From Trogon surrucura (Eukaryota; Chordata; Aves; Trogoniformes; Trogonidae): 64,000 nt of DNA. Both the position numbers and the translations under genes were made by a program. The notes under the pieces were generated by a model. The model was not told the DNA's origin. It did not search any database and saw only the letters and a program-made list of their open reading frames with translations. The stretch is taken from positions 45,218,706-45,282,705 of the forward strand of contig CM036620.1 in NCBI GenBank assembly GCA_020746105.1, written 5' to 3'. This document shows, piece after piece, positions 39,701 through 51,472 of this stretch (position 1 is the stretch's first letter; each line of letters starts with the position of its first letter).

Positions 39701-41595
39701 TACTCCATATAAATATTTTTCTAAGCAAACATCTATGTTTCAGATGTCTTTAGCGTTGCACCTAATAGTTTTCATAAATCATTTGAGCTGTCATTAATGG
39801 GACAGTGAAATCGCAGCACAGGGGGCATCAAAGCAAAGGAAAATTCCATTGCCGCTGGCTAAAAGCAGAGACAAGAGGGTGCACTGCAGTGGCATCCAGG
39901 TCTGTTCCTGGATGGAGAGATCAGAGACAGCCGTGTAAAGGAAGGTTGACACTAGCATAATTAACACATGCAGAATCTTACTTTTTTTATAGGCTACAAT
40001 CCTCAGATAGCGAATGTACAGCAGTGCAGATTTGTAGGAAAATGGCACAGAATGTATGAGTGGGTAGGAGAATTGTCCAAATACCTCTTGCCTTCCATAG
40101 CATCTGGCTCTTGAGGGATCCAATATCCTGCTTCAGGCACAAGATCATGGCAGTCTTCTATGGAAGGTGCCTTCTGAGGGCAGTAATTCTCAGAAGAGCT
40201 CTGCATGAGCTGCCTGCATAAGCATCCAGTTCCCATTCCTCTTTCTTTTAAGGTCTTTAAGGGTACATGCCTGAATTAATTACCTACTTAGTAGATTCTT
40301 CAGTAGCAGAAAGTGCTTGTCCATAGGTACTCCATTCAAGCAGTCTGGAAAACAGTATTTGCATGATCTAATACCCCATTTATTACAACTAGACCTCTTG
40401 GAAGAGATGCAGAGAATCCGAGTGTTGATGTGGGATTGCTGGAGACTTGCTTCCTTAACTGACTGTATTAGTTCGTGATTTCATCTGATACCTCTCTTCT
40501 TGGCTGGTCTGGCAGCTATTGCAGATGAGAGTCTGTCCAGTACTTGAACTCCAAAAAGCTTCCAGTTTCAGAACCACCACCATCCCCCACCACAAAGCCT
40601 GAGCAAAATCTAAGTCAATGGTGACCCTATTAGAGTTTCTCCTTTGTGCTAAGTCAAAGCACATGTAGTCTGTTGCATGTCTAACTTGAAGAAGTTCAGT
40701 TCAAGATGTAGTATTAGTGCTGTTACTTTGGGATTTTTTTTCAGTATTTTTCCCCATTGCATCAGGACTTTGCTACTTAGCTCCTTATTTTCTCCCATTT
40801 CAGAGAATTGTGCTATTTCAGTCTTTATAGACTTTGTTTCTCTAGGAAGCTGCAAATGAGCACTAATTGTGTGAGCTTTGTGAATGTTATTAAATTTCTT
40901 ATGAATAATACATCTGAAATATGTGCTTTTATTGCAGCCTTCTACATAACAGTGTTGAAACATATTCTGGACTGGTATTATCTTCCCTGAAAGTATTGTG
41001 TAGTCATTAACAGTGTCTTGATCTGATTTTTGGCAAAATGTGGCTTCGGGGTAGTCGCTGTGATAACTTAGCCTATTCTGGCAATGGATCTCATGACAGG
41101 GTGAGCAGAGTTCAGGTTAGCTGGTATTTGCAAAAGTCCAAGGCGAAAAAAATGCATGATGTGAGAAGTTTTGTAGGACTTGCCACATACCACATACAGC
41201 CTCAGAAGGTTTTGTGTAAAGACTGAAGTTGGGGATACTGTTCCCACAAACATTTGAAAGGAGTACTATGTTCCGTAAGGGTGTAATTCAAAAAACAAAA
41301 AAAACAACTCTGTTTCTTTTACTTCAGGCAGACACAAAGTTAAATTTGATTACCAGCTGAACACAGGATTTTCGAATTTGAGTGAATTAATTTGTATCTG
41401 CCTGTTTTGAGGGCCTCTACTTGCTCTTGCTCTCTACAGTATTTCAGAAATTGATGGTGAATAACGCGAGTGCTGCATTTTCTATTATTTGATAGCTTCA
41501 TCTAACAGGAATGACGCATAATGCAACTGTGTCCAGTCAGATCAGGCTGCAACCCCAAAGGCTTCATTAGGAGTGGACTTAATTTAAAAGCTGTA
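36780..41595. other. AT-rich non-coding DNA, no gene seen
   Basis: Frames up to 110 codons occur on both strands without motifs or splice support. No RNA gene or mobile element is recognised. Confidence 0.5.
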
Positions 41596-41599
41596 TAGA

Positions 41600-41695
41600 G
41601 GAGGTGCTTAAGGCCACAGTTTAGTGGCAGACCTGGCATCACGAGGTTAAGGGTTGGACTCGGGGATCTTGAAGGTCTTCGCCACCCTAAACGAG
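41600..41695 (+). mobile_element. CR1 3' terminal fragment (very old)
   Basis: A short plus-strand stretch matches the extreme CR1 3' end: TTTAGTGGCAGACCTGGCA, then GGTTAAGGGTTGGACTCG, GGGATCTTGAAGGTCTTC and CCACCCTAAA. In a well-preserved CR1 these words read as TTAGTGGTGG, GGTTGGACTCGATGATCTTAAAGGTC and CCAACCTAAA. The terminal 8-base repeats are lost. It sits about 125 bases upstream of the CpG island and may have gained CpGs by proximity. Confidence 0.75.
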
Positions 41696-42390
41696 CGCCG
41701 AGAATGTTGAAGTAAACCCAGTTGATTATATTCACACCCACAGAGCTGTGAAGGAAAACCATCTCCTAAGGTGGCAAATGGAGGGGGAGGTGTTTGCGTT
41801 TCAATTAAAGCACAGGTGGGGGGGCGATGAGAGGGCCGGTTCTAACACCTGTGCGCCGACACCTGCGCCTCGGGCCCGGCCCCGCTTAATTCGAGGGTCT
41901 CCCCACCCGCCCGTCCTGCCTCGCGACGGCAACGAGGCGGACCCCAACCTGAAGCCACCGCTTCGTGCCGGTAAACGTCTTTACAGGCGTCGGTGACGAC
42001 CTGTGCGGGAAGGAGCGCTGCGGATAAAGTTGATTTCTGTGTCACGGGGGGGAAATAAATAATAATTTAAAAAAAAAAAAAATCTCTGCTTTGCGGTAAA
42101 TCCCCGGCAAAGCCGCGCGGCCGCGCAACGTAGGGACCGAGCCGCGGCACCGGCTGCCGCTCTGCGGGAAGGAGCCTCCAGCCTCTCCCGCGGAGATCCC
42201 GGCGAGCCCTTACCGCGGCGAAACCCACCGCCGCGGCCCCGAAAGGGTTACGCGGTGCCAGGCCCGCCCCGCTCCTCGCCGGCGAGTAAACACCGGCTCT
42301 CAGCCTATCGCAGCCGCCGCGCTGCGCGGGGCCCCGCGGGGTGAGCGGGGGTTCCGCCGGGCGGGACGAGGCAGAGCGGGCCGGCGGCCG

Positions 42391-42415
42391 AGCGGAGCGG
42401 AGCGGAGCGGAGCGA
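42391..42415 (+). repeat. AGCGG pentanucleotide repeat in the CpG island
   Basis: Five tandem copies of AGCGG lie between the two candidate outward donors, next to the main GC-box cluster. Short GC pentamer repeats are common in 5' UTRs and CpG-island promoters and can vary in length. Confidence 0.85.
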
Positions 42416-42454
42416 AACGAACGCTGAGGTGGGGCGCCGGGCGGGGCGGGGCCG

Positions 42455-42628
42455 GAGGGAGCGGGGAGGCGGTGGCGGGGTCGGTGCTGCCGGTGCTGCT
42501 GCACTCCCGCGGGCGGGGGGCGGTGCTGGCTCATTCGGCGGCTTCGGGCAGCCTCAGCGAGGAGCCGGCGGGGCAGGCGCCCGCGGATCGGGAATCTCGC
42601 CTTTGTAGTTTGTTGCGAAAGCCGAGAG
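42455..42628 (+). other. Candidate first exon ending at a splice donor (start unknown)
   Basis: The stretch right of the GC boxes ends in GCCGAGAG|GTAACC, a moderate splice donor at 42628/42629. One plus frame is open from about 42472 through the donor (Ala, Gly, Leu, Ser and Arg-rich), but it has no ATG: its first possible initiation codon is GTG. The segment is therefore more likely 5' UTR than coding. The left boundary is arbitrary because the transcription start cannot be read. An earlier weak donor, GGG|GTGAGC, lies at 42340/42341. Confidence 0.3.
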
Positions 42629-43703
42629 GTAACCGCTTCCCTCCCGTTCCGTGCCTCGCTCGCTCAAAAAGCCCGACCCGGTGTTTGGCTGGGATGCGGT
42701 AGGATCAGATTTGCGAAATCGGAGATGGGAGAGAAACGAGGAAGTTTTAGGTTTGGGGTTATTTTTTTCTTTCTTTTTTTTCGTGGTTTGCGTTTGGAGC
42801 TCTTGCGTCTCGCTGCGGGGCGTGAGCCTTTTGAGTCTTCTTCTGCTATGCTTGTATAATGGAAAAAGTATAAAGTACTTGTGATTATTATACTTCCGAG
42901 GGTTTGCGATACCTGCAGTACTGGGGGAGGGGATGTGGAAAAGATTGTGCTCGCTCTAAAGTCTAGAAAGAAAACCGTAACTTTACAACGGTGCAAATGC
43001 AAATAAAAGTGTGTGTGTGGGGGGAATTCCGCCTAGATTCATTTCTGCTTCATTTAAAGCTTAGTGTAATCTTTGACATTTGTGTGGACACCTGAAAAAA
43101 AAAAAAATCACTCCAAAATCCGAGCTGTGGTATGGAAGTACAGTGCTGCTATGAGCAGTCACGTTTCTGTCTGCTAGCTCCTTCTTTTTTGTGTGTGTAC
43201 CTAATAAATGATACATATAGAATATACAGCTGTGTCACAAAGTCATTCTATATTCTTAAAGCTTAAGATAATCAAATTCATTGCCTAAAGATGATGTAGT
43301 TGAAGATTTGATCCTTTTTCACTGAAGTGGAAATACTTTTAGTAATTGAAAGCAGATTCACGTCTGGAGTTGTACAAGCCAAGGTTTTCATTTTTAAAAT
43401 AAACCTTTTGTTCCCCAGCTTTAAATATTTCAGAGAGCCATCCGGAGACCTCTGTTTCTTAATTGCTAGAGTAGACTTTAATGAAGGATTGGGGGGGAAA
43501 AACACCTGAGGAAGGTATGTCAGCAGTTAAATTTACTTCAGAATTATAAGGTCTGTATTCCAGTGCATGAACATACCGTTGCAGCTTTTGTGCACGCTAC
43601 ATTTTAGTTCTCCTGTTAATTCACGTGAGTCTGAATTGGAACCACCCGTCTGCGAGTGTTTTGTTTTAAACCATCTTAGCTTATGTTCACCTTACCTAGC
43701 CCT

Positions 43704-43743
43704 TTGTTGTTTTTTTGGTTGGTTGGTTGGTTTTTTTTTTTTG
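43704..43743. repeat. GGTT repeat embedded in T runs
   Basis: TTTTTTT, three to four GGTT units and a T12 run form a 40-base simple repeat, G/T-rich on the plus strand. Confidence 0.8.
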
Positions 43744-44317
43744 TAATATCATGTTAAACAAAAAATCTGAACTTTGAAGATCTGGGGGAATACTGATCTG
43801 CTCCGGGAAACAAACCTGAGGCTTCGCGGTGATAGCTCCCCTTTGTTAACTTTGTGCCTGTTTTCTGGCTATTCCTGTGGAAAGCTTTCAGAAACTTTGC
43901 CTTCTGATATGTCGGCGATGGGGAGAGAAACTTGGGATGTGAACCACCAAACCCTCAGACAAAGACTGAGCTGCTCTCGATCTGTTTGTTACCAGCTTTG
44001 AAGGTGGAGAACAATGGAGTGTGAGGAAGGCAAGCACCTTCTCTCTTAAGCTCTCTAATCCACAGAATAAATTCGCTGAAAATGCGTGGAAAACTTACTG
44101 AAGACGGCAAGAGTTCTCCACCTGTTAGAAAGTGTATTAATTGCTTAATAAACACGAGGATCCGATTGCCTGATGTTAAATACAGGCTATCATTAAGATA
44201 AGAACTTGTACATTTGCATAATGGTCCTAAATAGGGCAGGTTTATTTCCCTAAACTTCTTGGTGATGTGTACATAGCTGATGTAGCTCACTTTACACTTT
44301 TTTTTTTTTTTTTTCAG

Positions 44318-44345
44318 AAAAGGTCAATCTTTTAATATATCCACA
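44318..44345 (+). other. 28-base segment between strong splice-site words (unproven)
   Basis: A polypyrimidine tract of about 17 T followed by CAG (44298-44317) is one of the strongest 3' splice-site lookalikes in the window. Only 28 bases later comes ACA|GTAAGT. The segment is not a multiple of three and stops in frame 3. It could be a cryptic or non-coding exon, or chance. Confidence 0.12.
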
Positions 44346-47300
44346 GTAAGTTCATGTAGAAGTATTTGAATAAAACTTGGAAAGGGGAAAGTGTTCAAGC
44401 CCAAACAGAAAATCTGGCTTACAATTTTTTTTCATCTGTCAGATGAGGACTCAAAACTGTTGGGCAGCTCAGTAACTACTAATGAGATGTTACAAAACTT
44501 TTTGATTAATCGTTCTGCAACTCTTTGTGGAAAGTGGCCTCATACATGTCACAGAATAGTTGTTTTTTTTCTTTCAAGGAGTTAAAAAAAGGCTATGTTA
44601 CAATTTAGCAAGAAAGCTACAACAGCATAACCTTTATAAAAACATTTAATATATAGATGGTTTTGGCTTACTTGTCTGTTGCTTTCTGACCTTTTTTGCA
44701 GTAGAATTGAGAACATGTGAAGTAATACATTCTATGCAGAATGGGATACTTTGGAGGTTTTTCTCCTTCTGAAGAAAAGCAGCTGATATAGCTGTCTAAA
44801 AAAATGATAATTGGTGCCACAAAAAAAATGTAAAATGTCATGTCACGTATATGTTCATTTTAAGGTTCCCTAGTAAGAACACTCCTAAGCACCCATCACT
44901 GTGTGATGCAAATTGACGCAACTTAAGAAAATTGTCTTGAGCTATATTCTTGCATTTCTCATGTGCATTTGTGAATATTTAAAGCGATTTGGCCAAATTA
45001 CTGAAATGAGCTGATAAGCAATTACCAGATCAGACTTTACAACTTTTCTTTCTGTCATTTGTTTTGCATCTCGATTCACCTGTTGAATTAGGCAAGGAAA
45101 AAGAAAAGGTCGCAATAGGTATGCTTTGTGCAATGTAGGCATTTGAACAGTGATGTCGGAAAATAAGACTGCACTGTACTGTTTTCCAAATGAGAAAAGG
45201 CATTAGCTTTCCTATCTTTTTTGCGTGTCTACAGAGATCTTACTGATGGTTATTTTATTCTGAGTATGGCTATAGTGTTGGTTTGAAAGACTTTCTTGAG
45301 AGATAGTTACAGGTTTACGCATTTCAAAATAGCAAGAGGGATTCTGTATGTTCAGTGATGCATAGAGAGATGGTGCTGTGAGCTGGTGACCTCACTAAGG
45401 GTCTGAATATAGATAAATCTTTTAGATTTGAGTACTTGAAAATTTTTGTATGAAATAAGGAATCAGGATGAAATAAAGTAAATGTAATAAAATGCCTCTG
45501 TAGCTTTCCAACTTACCCAAGTTAAGCTTTTTAAATGTTAGGGACAAATGGAAAAATTGCCACTTGTGTTCCTTTAGAAAGCTTCACCCGTGTTAAATTC
45601 TGAACAGAATAGGTAGGTGGCTGAAGTATTCTGAATGAATGTAAAATAATAATTTCACCTTCCTTGCCTAAGACTGAAAGAATTGAAAATGTGATGTACA
45701 GAAAAACTTCAGAACTCACTGTGGGTAACATAAAGGTGCATAGTCTTCTTTTGGGGCTGGCTAGGGCAACCATTTATCCAAACTTGAAATAATCGTTTTG
45801 AGTAAACTGCTGTAAAGTAGATGGCTTATGAAGCAAGCCCTTTAAATTTAAGTGGTAGAGTTCTTGTTTGTGGAGACAGTGTATCATTCTAATGGGATCT
45901 ACTTGAGAAACAAAGCATGGGGTTACAATTCTGGGTTACAGTTTTTGTGTAGCAGTAGTATATCATTGCAAACCTTAGATGTTTGAGGTGGTAATTAGTG
46001 ATGGTAGAAGCACTGATGTTGAATAGTAGAATGTATTATTACAGGAGGTTTAAATTGTGGTGTATTTGGAATTCAGGAGCTATCTGGATTAAGAAGTGTT
46101 AGAGCAAAAGATTTAGCCCGGTACCTGAATGCTTTGGAATTTAGACAAACTACATCTAGAGCTCAAAGTTATGGTGGCCTGACAAAATGGCAAAGGTAGA
46201 TATTGTTGTAGTTTCTGAAGATCTGTGTTATGGTGAAACTCTGATTAAATACATGTGGCAGCTTTTCTCTATTTTCTGTGGCAAAGGAACAGCAATTTTT
46301 GAGTAGCAGTAAGCTCACATGTCTAGTATCACATCAAGAGTGAGTTATGTGGATTTATCTTTCTGATACAGCTTGATGTTCTGCCTGTCTCTGGTTCTTG
46401 CAGAGGATTCAGACCTATATAACGATATTTCTAAGACGCTTAAAAGAAAAACACTTTTAGAAGAAAAACAGATTAATCTAAGATAAGATCTCTTGCATGC
46501 TACTACAGAAAACAACATTCAGCTGCTTTGCCTGCTTTTTTATTCTTTTTATCCTGTTTCAGTTGTTATTAGTCCAAGTGCTAGTGATGCAAGAGTTGGG
46601 TTTATTTCTTGGTGTGAAGAAAAATTAGTGTCCTGGAGAATGCTTTGGGATGCAAGAGTATATATGAATAAACATTACAGAAGAAAGTAACTGGTATTAT
46701 ATAATGGTATTACTTGGTCATTTTTCATCATTGTCTAAATCATGAGAAAGTATTACCTTAAGCTTCCAAATTGTCATATCTTCCAAACTAATTTTTAAAT
46801 TACTTCAATTTGCATCTCTAGTATAGTTGCTGACCACACACAAAGGAAAAAAAAAAAAGGAAATGCTTTTATAGAGCAGTTCTTAGTTTAATCATATAGA
46901 CCTGCTTTTTCATAAAACATTATTGTACCTGTGTATGAAATATAGCGAGTTCTAGATCTGCAGAAATTTCTGAGTTGTTAATTTTTGCAAAACATTTTTC
47001 CTCTGTAGTCAGGAAGTGCGTTAAAGACAAGACTGTTGTCCAGGGAGTTGTAAAAAGTAGCCTGGAAAGCCTTTTATGTTCTTTCTTTCAAATAAAACAG
47101 AATTGCCTTATATAACAAAGTTAACTTTGTTAACCTTTTATAATTATTTAACCATTATTTCATTTTACCCCCTGCTTAAACATTGTGCATTAATGCAATA
47201 GACACCTGGCTGTGCTCTTAAAAGTTTGTCTTTCAATTCCTGTGATAGTAGGGGGCAGTATATCTCCTTAATTATCTTTGTTCAGGGAAATGTTGAAAGG

Positions 47301-48689
47301 CCAGGGTAGTTAAACAGGGCCATTTGGATTTGCAATAAGGTCGAAGTCAGATGCAAGGAAAGTGGTTAAATGCATTATCATCTTATTGAGCACATCATCA
47401 GTAAAGTGACCTTGATGGAGGTGGAAAAAGCCATTTGGCTATTTTATGACAGCCACCTCTCTGCTGGCTTTGTCCCTGCCAGGTAGTGCTTCAGATAGCT
47501 TTATCACAGTCTCCTCTTGTTGCTTTGAAATCTGATTTTTCATAATTACAGATAACGAGTTAGAGGCCGAACGCTGAAATGAACTTTTATAATAGTGGCA
47601 AATTTTAGTACTTAAGAGTTTATTCTTTGTCTTGGGAGACAAAGAAATATCTCTAAATTGAATACTAAGGTGACCTTAATGTTGACTATTATATACTTGC
47701 CTTTAAGGATCTCTTAATGGTAATCATTGTTTTCTATTCCTGCAAGCTTTTATCCTACTACTTTTTAAACTGTTTTTAAGTTACTATGAGGACAGGCAAG
47801 CCAACTTCCAGCCTTAGCAGCAGGGACACTATTTGTTTTAACATGTGTGTATTTATGTTTTTATAAAGATACTCAAACCATGGGAGGCCTGTGGCTAAGC
47901 TGGAGACAAACAGTTTAGAAAATGTGTAGCTAATGCTTAAATTCCTACATCACTTATCCTTTGTAACAGCAGTCAATACTGATGCCTTAAAAGCTTACAA
48001 AAGTAAAAATTCAGCCATTGCACGTTAATTTAAGTATTTAGTCACAGTGCTCTCAACTGTCCATCTTCCCCTCCTTCCTTTTTAACTATCTTTTCTCATG
48101 CAAAAATAGTTTCTTTCCTCAGTGTAAAAATACATTGATTTGGAACAAACAGTGTCATTTTAAATTTCTGGCTTTGAAAATACTTGGATGCTAGTTGTAC
48201 TTTATGTAGTGCTCTCTGTACAGGCGTTGGCATAATCATTAAGGGAATTTTAGAACAAATGTACAAAATACAAGGGAAGATGATATCAGGAAAACTGGAT
48301 CCAAATTTGAGCACCTTAAGCTATAGGTTAATTGGCTGAAACTCACAGCAGAGCATTAAAAATTATTAGAGACTGGAGGGAATGATTTATAAGAAGAGAT
48401 GAAAAGAAAGAAAAAACATACAGCATAGTCACATGACAGATCTGCACTGATGGAAGAACCATCTGCAAGATTTTAAAGACCGTGTGGACTGAGGTGGTAC
48501 ATCTAGATGAAATTAAGGACCAAAAAAGTAGCAACTGCATATCAAGACATATTTTGTAATGGTAACGTCCTGGAGGTTACAGAAAACATCTCAGCACAAT
48601 TGACAGAAGGCTCATTTTTTGCAAAGAACAAATATTATTTATTTTATGTTAAGAGTGTGGAGTGGGGTTTTTATACCTTCTGTTCCTAA

Positions 48690-49610
48690 GTTTTGATTAA
48701 ATGTTGCTGTTTTGAAGATAGATTTATTCAACTTCCACTTTGAGATCAATGATCTCTTCAGCACGTAGGTGATCTCCCAAGAAGAGAGCAGGGTTCTTGC
48801 TGGCCTCATCTCTGCCTTCAGAGCTGGAAAGCATCTGGTCTTTTACACCAGCAAGGAAACTCATTACCCCTGGATATGCAGTACTTTTCTGAGGCCTTTT
48901 ACTTCAGTCAGTTAGGATCTTAAAGTAGCCAGCTGCCAGCAATGTTTTGGTGTGGTCTCTAGCCCTGGGTTGTAGAGGCAGGGTGTGTATTCAGCTTGAG
49001 GCATCATCCAGATGGAGAGAGAATATCCCTTTTCACTCATGCCAGGCTCCTCTTGTTCCTCACAGACTTGCCCTATTGATCTACTCACCGATATGATGGA
49101 AGTACCCTTCACCTTTGTACTATAAAGAGTTTTCTTACATTTTTTTTGTTTAATTATTCTTGCTTCTTCCTCAGCACTCTCCTTGTACATGCCAATCACG
49201 TTCTGCCATGAAGTGGGAGGATTGTCTGTGTGCGTGTTTCCATGTGCCCATCTGGAAGATAAGCCTTTTGAAGGCAGACACATAGAGTCAGAGCTTGAAA
49301 AAGTAATTCTGCCTTCTGCCTCTGTCGAACTCGCTTTTTCATCAGATAACTCCAGGAAGGTCGCTGCGTAGATACGCCTGTCCGTTGTCTTGTAATGATA
49401 CTGAATCTTAAGATCTCTCCCGTCAACTAAGAGACAAGCAGTGAGCCGATGGATCTTGTGCTGAAGAGGATCTCACTGTTCCTTGACAAGTGTGCCAAAA
49501 GCACTGTCAATATTTGAGTCTTGTTCATAGCCTACAAGTATATCAAATCATTTTTCTTTACTTCCCTCATCTTCCTTTTCCTCTGCTCCTCCATTGACCA
49601 TTTTGGCTTA
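48690..49610 (-). other. Protein-like but disrupted stretch, possible decayed retrocopy
   Basis: GC content rises here, and the minus strand gives long open pieces in overlapping frames. There is a 123-codon frame (48912-49283) with a Glu/Lys-rich middle (for example ESAEEEARIIKQ), extended upstream without stops for some 55 further codons to about 49,450, and an overlapping 76-codon frame (49196-49426). Further pieces in other frames begin near a minus-strand ATG at about 49,600 (a MVNGGAEEKEDEG-like start) and end near 48,730 (EEIIDLKVEVE then stop). The absence of splice sites and the stops or shifts between pieces would suit a processed pseudogene. I do not recognise the parent, no poly(A) tail is visible at the low-coordinate end, and a plain GC-richer non-coding patch is possible. 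Confidence 0.2.
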
Positions 49611-51080
49611 TGGAGCTGGGCATGTATTTCATAACAGTGTCGTTATAACAGCTGTCCTTTCTTCAAAACATACAGTAACGGTTCATGACATTAAATAGGC
49701 ATCTTCAGAGCATTTCAAATAATCTTAATCTGCAAACCCTGCTGCTCCTTATTTGTGCAAAATATCAGTATTTACCACTTTCTTTCTCCTCTGAGGTCAA
49801 GGAATCTCAGACTATCTGAAAAGATAGTCGGTTCCTGTCTGGATGTAAACCCTTCTTCCCAGATCATTTCTCCCATCAGTGGAATTTCCAGTTATTCTTC
49901 TGCAGCTCTGCCAGCTTTTCACAGCAGAGACCTGTGTATTATTTATCAATTCTCTTTTCTCATTCCTGCCCTCCAGGTTTTACATTACCCCCTCATCCTA
50001 GTCCTTTCTACATAACCCAAATTCACTGATGATCAGAGCCGTGGCAGCAGGACCAGTTACATGAGGTGGAAAAAAAGAATGAAAATAAAAACATATATCA
50101 GACAAAGTTTTGATTTTGCCTTCGAGGTAATTGGTGTTGTTTGCAGTGATCTCGGTGAAACCGGGCAGAGCTAAGCATTCTTCATCTCACTTGTCTATTG
50201 TCCACTTTTGTTTCCTGTAGCGTGACTGCACCCCATAAAATAACAGGTAATAAATTGGTCTCCGAGTGTTTGGTTTCTCTGCAGCATAGAGCAGAGCTTG
50301 TGATAGAATCTGTTCTTTGATTATTTTTTCCCTATTTTTTTGTATGCAGTTTTATATGTGGGTGGTGTTTCCATGTGTGTTCTTGTGCCAAACGCGGTCA
50401 GTATTAAACTCATATGCGATAGACTACATGGGATTCTTTACTAAGAAACACAAAAATGTATTGTAGGTCCTATTTTAGCAGACTGTGAATCATGACAGTT
50501 CCACAGAAGTAAGTCTATTGGTACAGTCTGTATAGAAATTATAACCTTTATTAATGTAATTTGTAAACTGAAACAGCACATGCGTGTGTGTGCGTAGGTT
50601 TGCATTTTAGCCAAGGGAAGGAGTCCTTTGCACTCAGCTGGCTGATGTTCCGCTTGTGTTCATGGCTACAACACAGCAAATGGAACGTTATACTTGAGTA
50701 CTGCCAGAAATGGGTAAAGGACCACGGATGTTGATAAATTCAGAAGCCTGGCAAAGCAGTAATACTTGAATTATTGGAAAGTATCAGTTCTGCCTACCTG
50801 CTGAGAACTGCTTGCAGCTGTAGGGTGGTGTGCTGCTGGCAGGCATCTGCAGCCAGGAGGCATTCCCTCCTTTCTCAGGTTTCCTCAAATCCTTCGATGT
50901 GGTGGAAGAGGGCGATGAGAAGTGGGAGAAGATACCAGCCAGGTGCTTTTATTTTTCACTGTAGAGAGTATAATTAGATTGTAGGGGAAGAGAGAAAGAT
51001 GCATAGCCATTGTCTACGCTAACAAAGGGAATGAGGCAAGGTCCTGACTGTCGCAGCACAGGCATCATGGATGTGCACGT
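49611..51080. other. Non-coding DNA, no gene seen
   Basis: Mixed AT-rich sequence with frames under 90 codons. No motif, RNA gene or repeat is recognised. Confidence 0.5.
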
Positions 51081-51081
51081 G

Positions 51082-51472
51082 TCACAGAATCACAGAATGT
51101 TAGGGATTGGAAGAGACCTTGAAAGATCATGAAGGCCAATCCCCCTGCCAGAGCAGGAACGCCTAGATAATGCTACATAGGAACGTGTCCAGGCAGGTCT
51201 TGAATGTCTCCAGAGAGGGAGACTCCACAACCTCCCTGGGCAGCCTGTTCCAGGGCTCTGTCACCCTCACTGAGAAGAAGTTTCTTCTCGAGTTTAAGCG
51301 GAACCTCTTATGTTCCGGTTTCAGCCCATTACCCCTTGTCCTATCATTGGTTGTCACCGAGAAGAGCCTGGCTCCATCCTTGTGACACTCACCTTTTATA
51401 TATTTGTAAACATTAATGAGGTCACCCCTCAGTCTCCTCCAAACTAAAGAGCCCCAGCTCCCTCGCCAGCGG
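51082..51472 (-). mobile_element. CR1 non-LTR retrotransposon, 3' fragment
   Basis: This is a 5'-truncated CR1 on the minus strand. Its 3' end is at 51082, with the terminal repeat visible as two abutting ACAGAATC words in plus orientation. The minus-strand frame at 51163-51357 encodes the ORF2 C-terminus with [34 protein letters not shown] and LDTFL. CR1 moves by target-primed reverse transcription using its endonuclease and reverse transcriptase, both missing here. Sequence conservation is clearly better than in the 17.8-kb copy, so it is a younger subfamily. The truncation point near 51472 is estimated from where CR1 resemblance fades. Confidence 0.95.

Larger units (their letters stand above)
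41820..42720. promoter_or_regulatory. CpG island promoter, possibly bidirectional
   Basis: This is the only CpG-dense stretch in the window, about 900 bases with frequent CG dinucleotides in otherwise AT-rich DNA. It holds a GC-box cluster (GGGCGGGGCGGGGCC at 42439-42453), a reverse GC box (CCGCCCC at 42264-42270), three CACCTG/CAGGTG E-boxes at its left edge and an AGCGG pentamer repeat. No clear TATA box is present, which is usual for CpG-island promoters. Outward-facing splice donors occur on both strands: plus GAG|GTAACC at 42628/42629 and minus GCG|GTAAGG at 42214/42213. Islands of this kind in vertebrates mark the 5' ends of genes. The gene or genes driven cannot be named, because no downstream coding exon is recognised. 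An A14 run at 42069-42082 interrupts the left part of the island. Confidence 0.85.
42721..48690. other. AT-rich DNA, probably intronic if the island drives rightward
   Basis: Immediately downstream of the CpG island the sequence returns to AT-rich DNA without recognisable coding exons. It contains a GGTT repeat (listed separately) and a very strong T-rich acceptor-like site at 44298-44317. If the plus-strand donor at 42628 is used, this would be the start of a long first intron. Confidence 0.4.

Noticed and set aside
42067..42534. 155-codon minus-strand frame in the CpG island, starting with ATG
   Set aside because: Pro/Arg/Ala-rich product of GC-rich DNA that ends in Phe codons from the A14 run. 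It crosses the candidate minus donor and the GC boxes.
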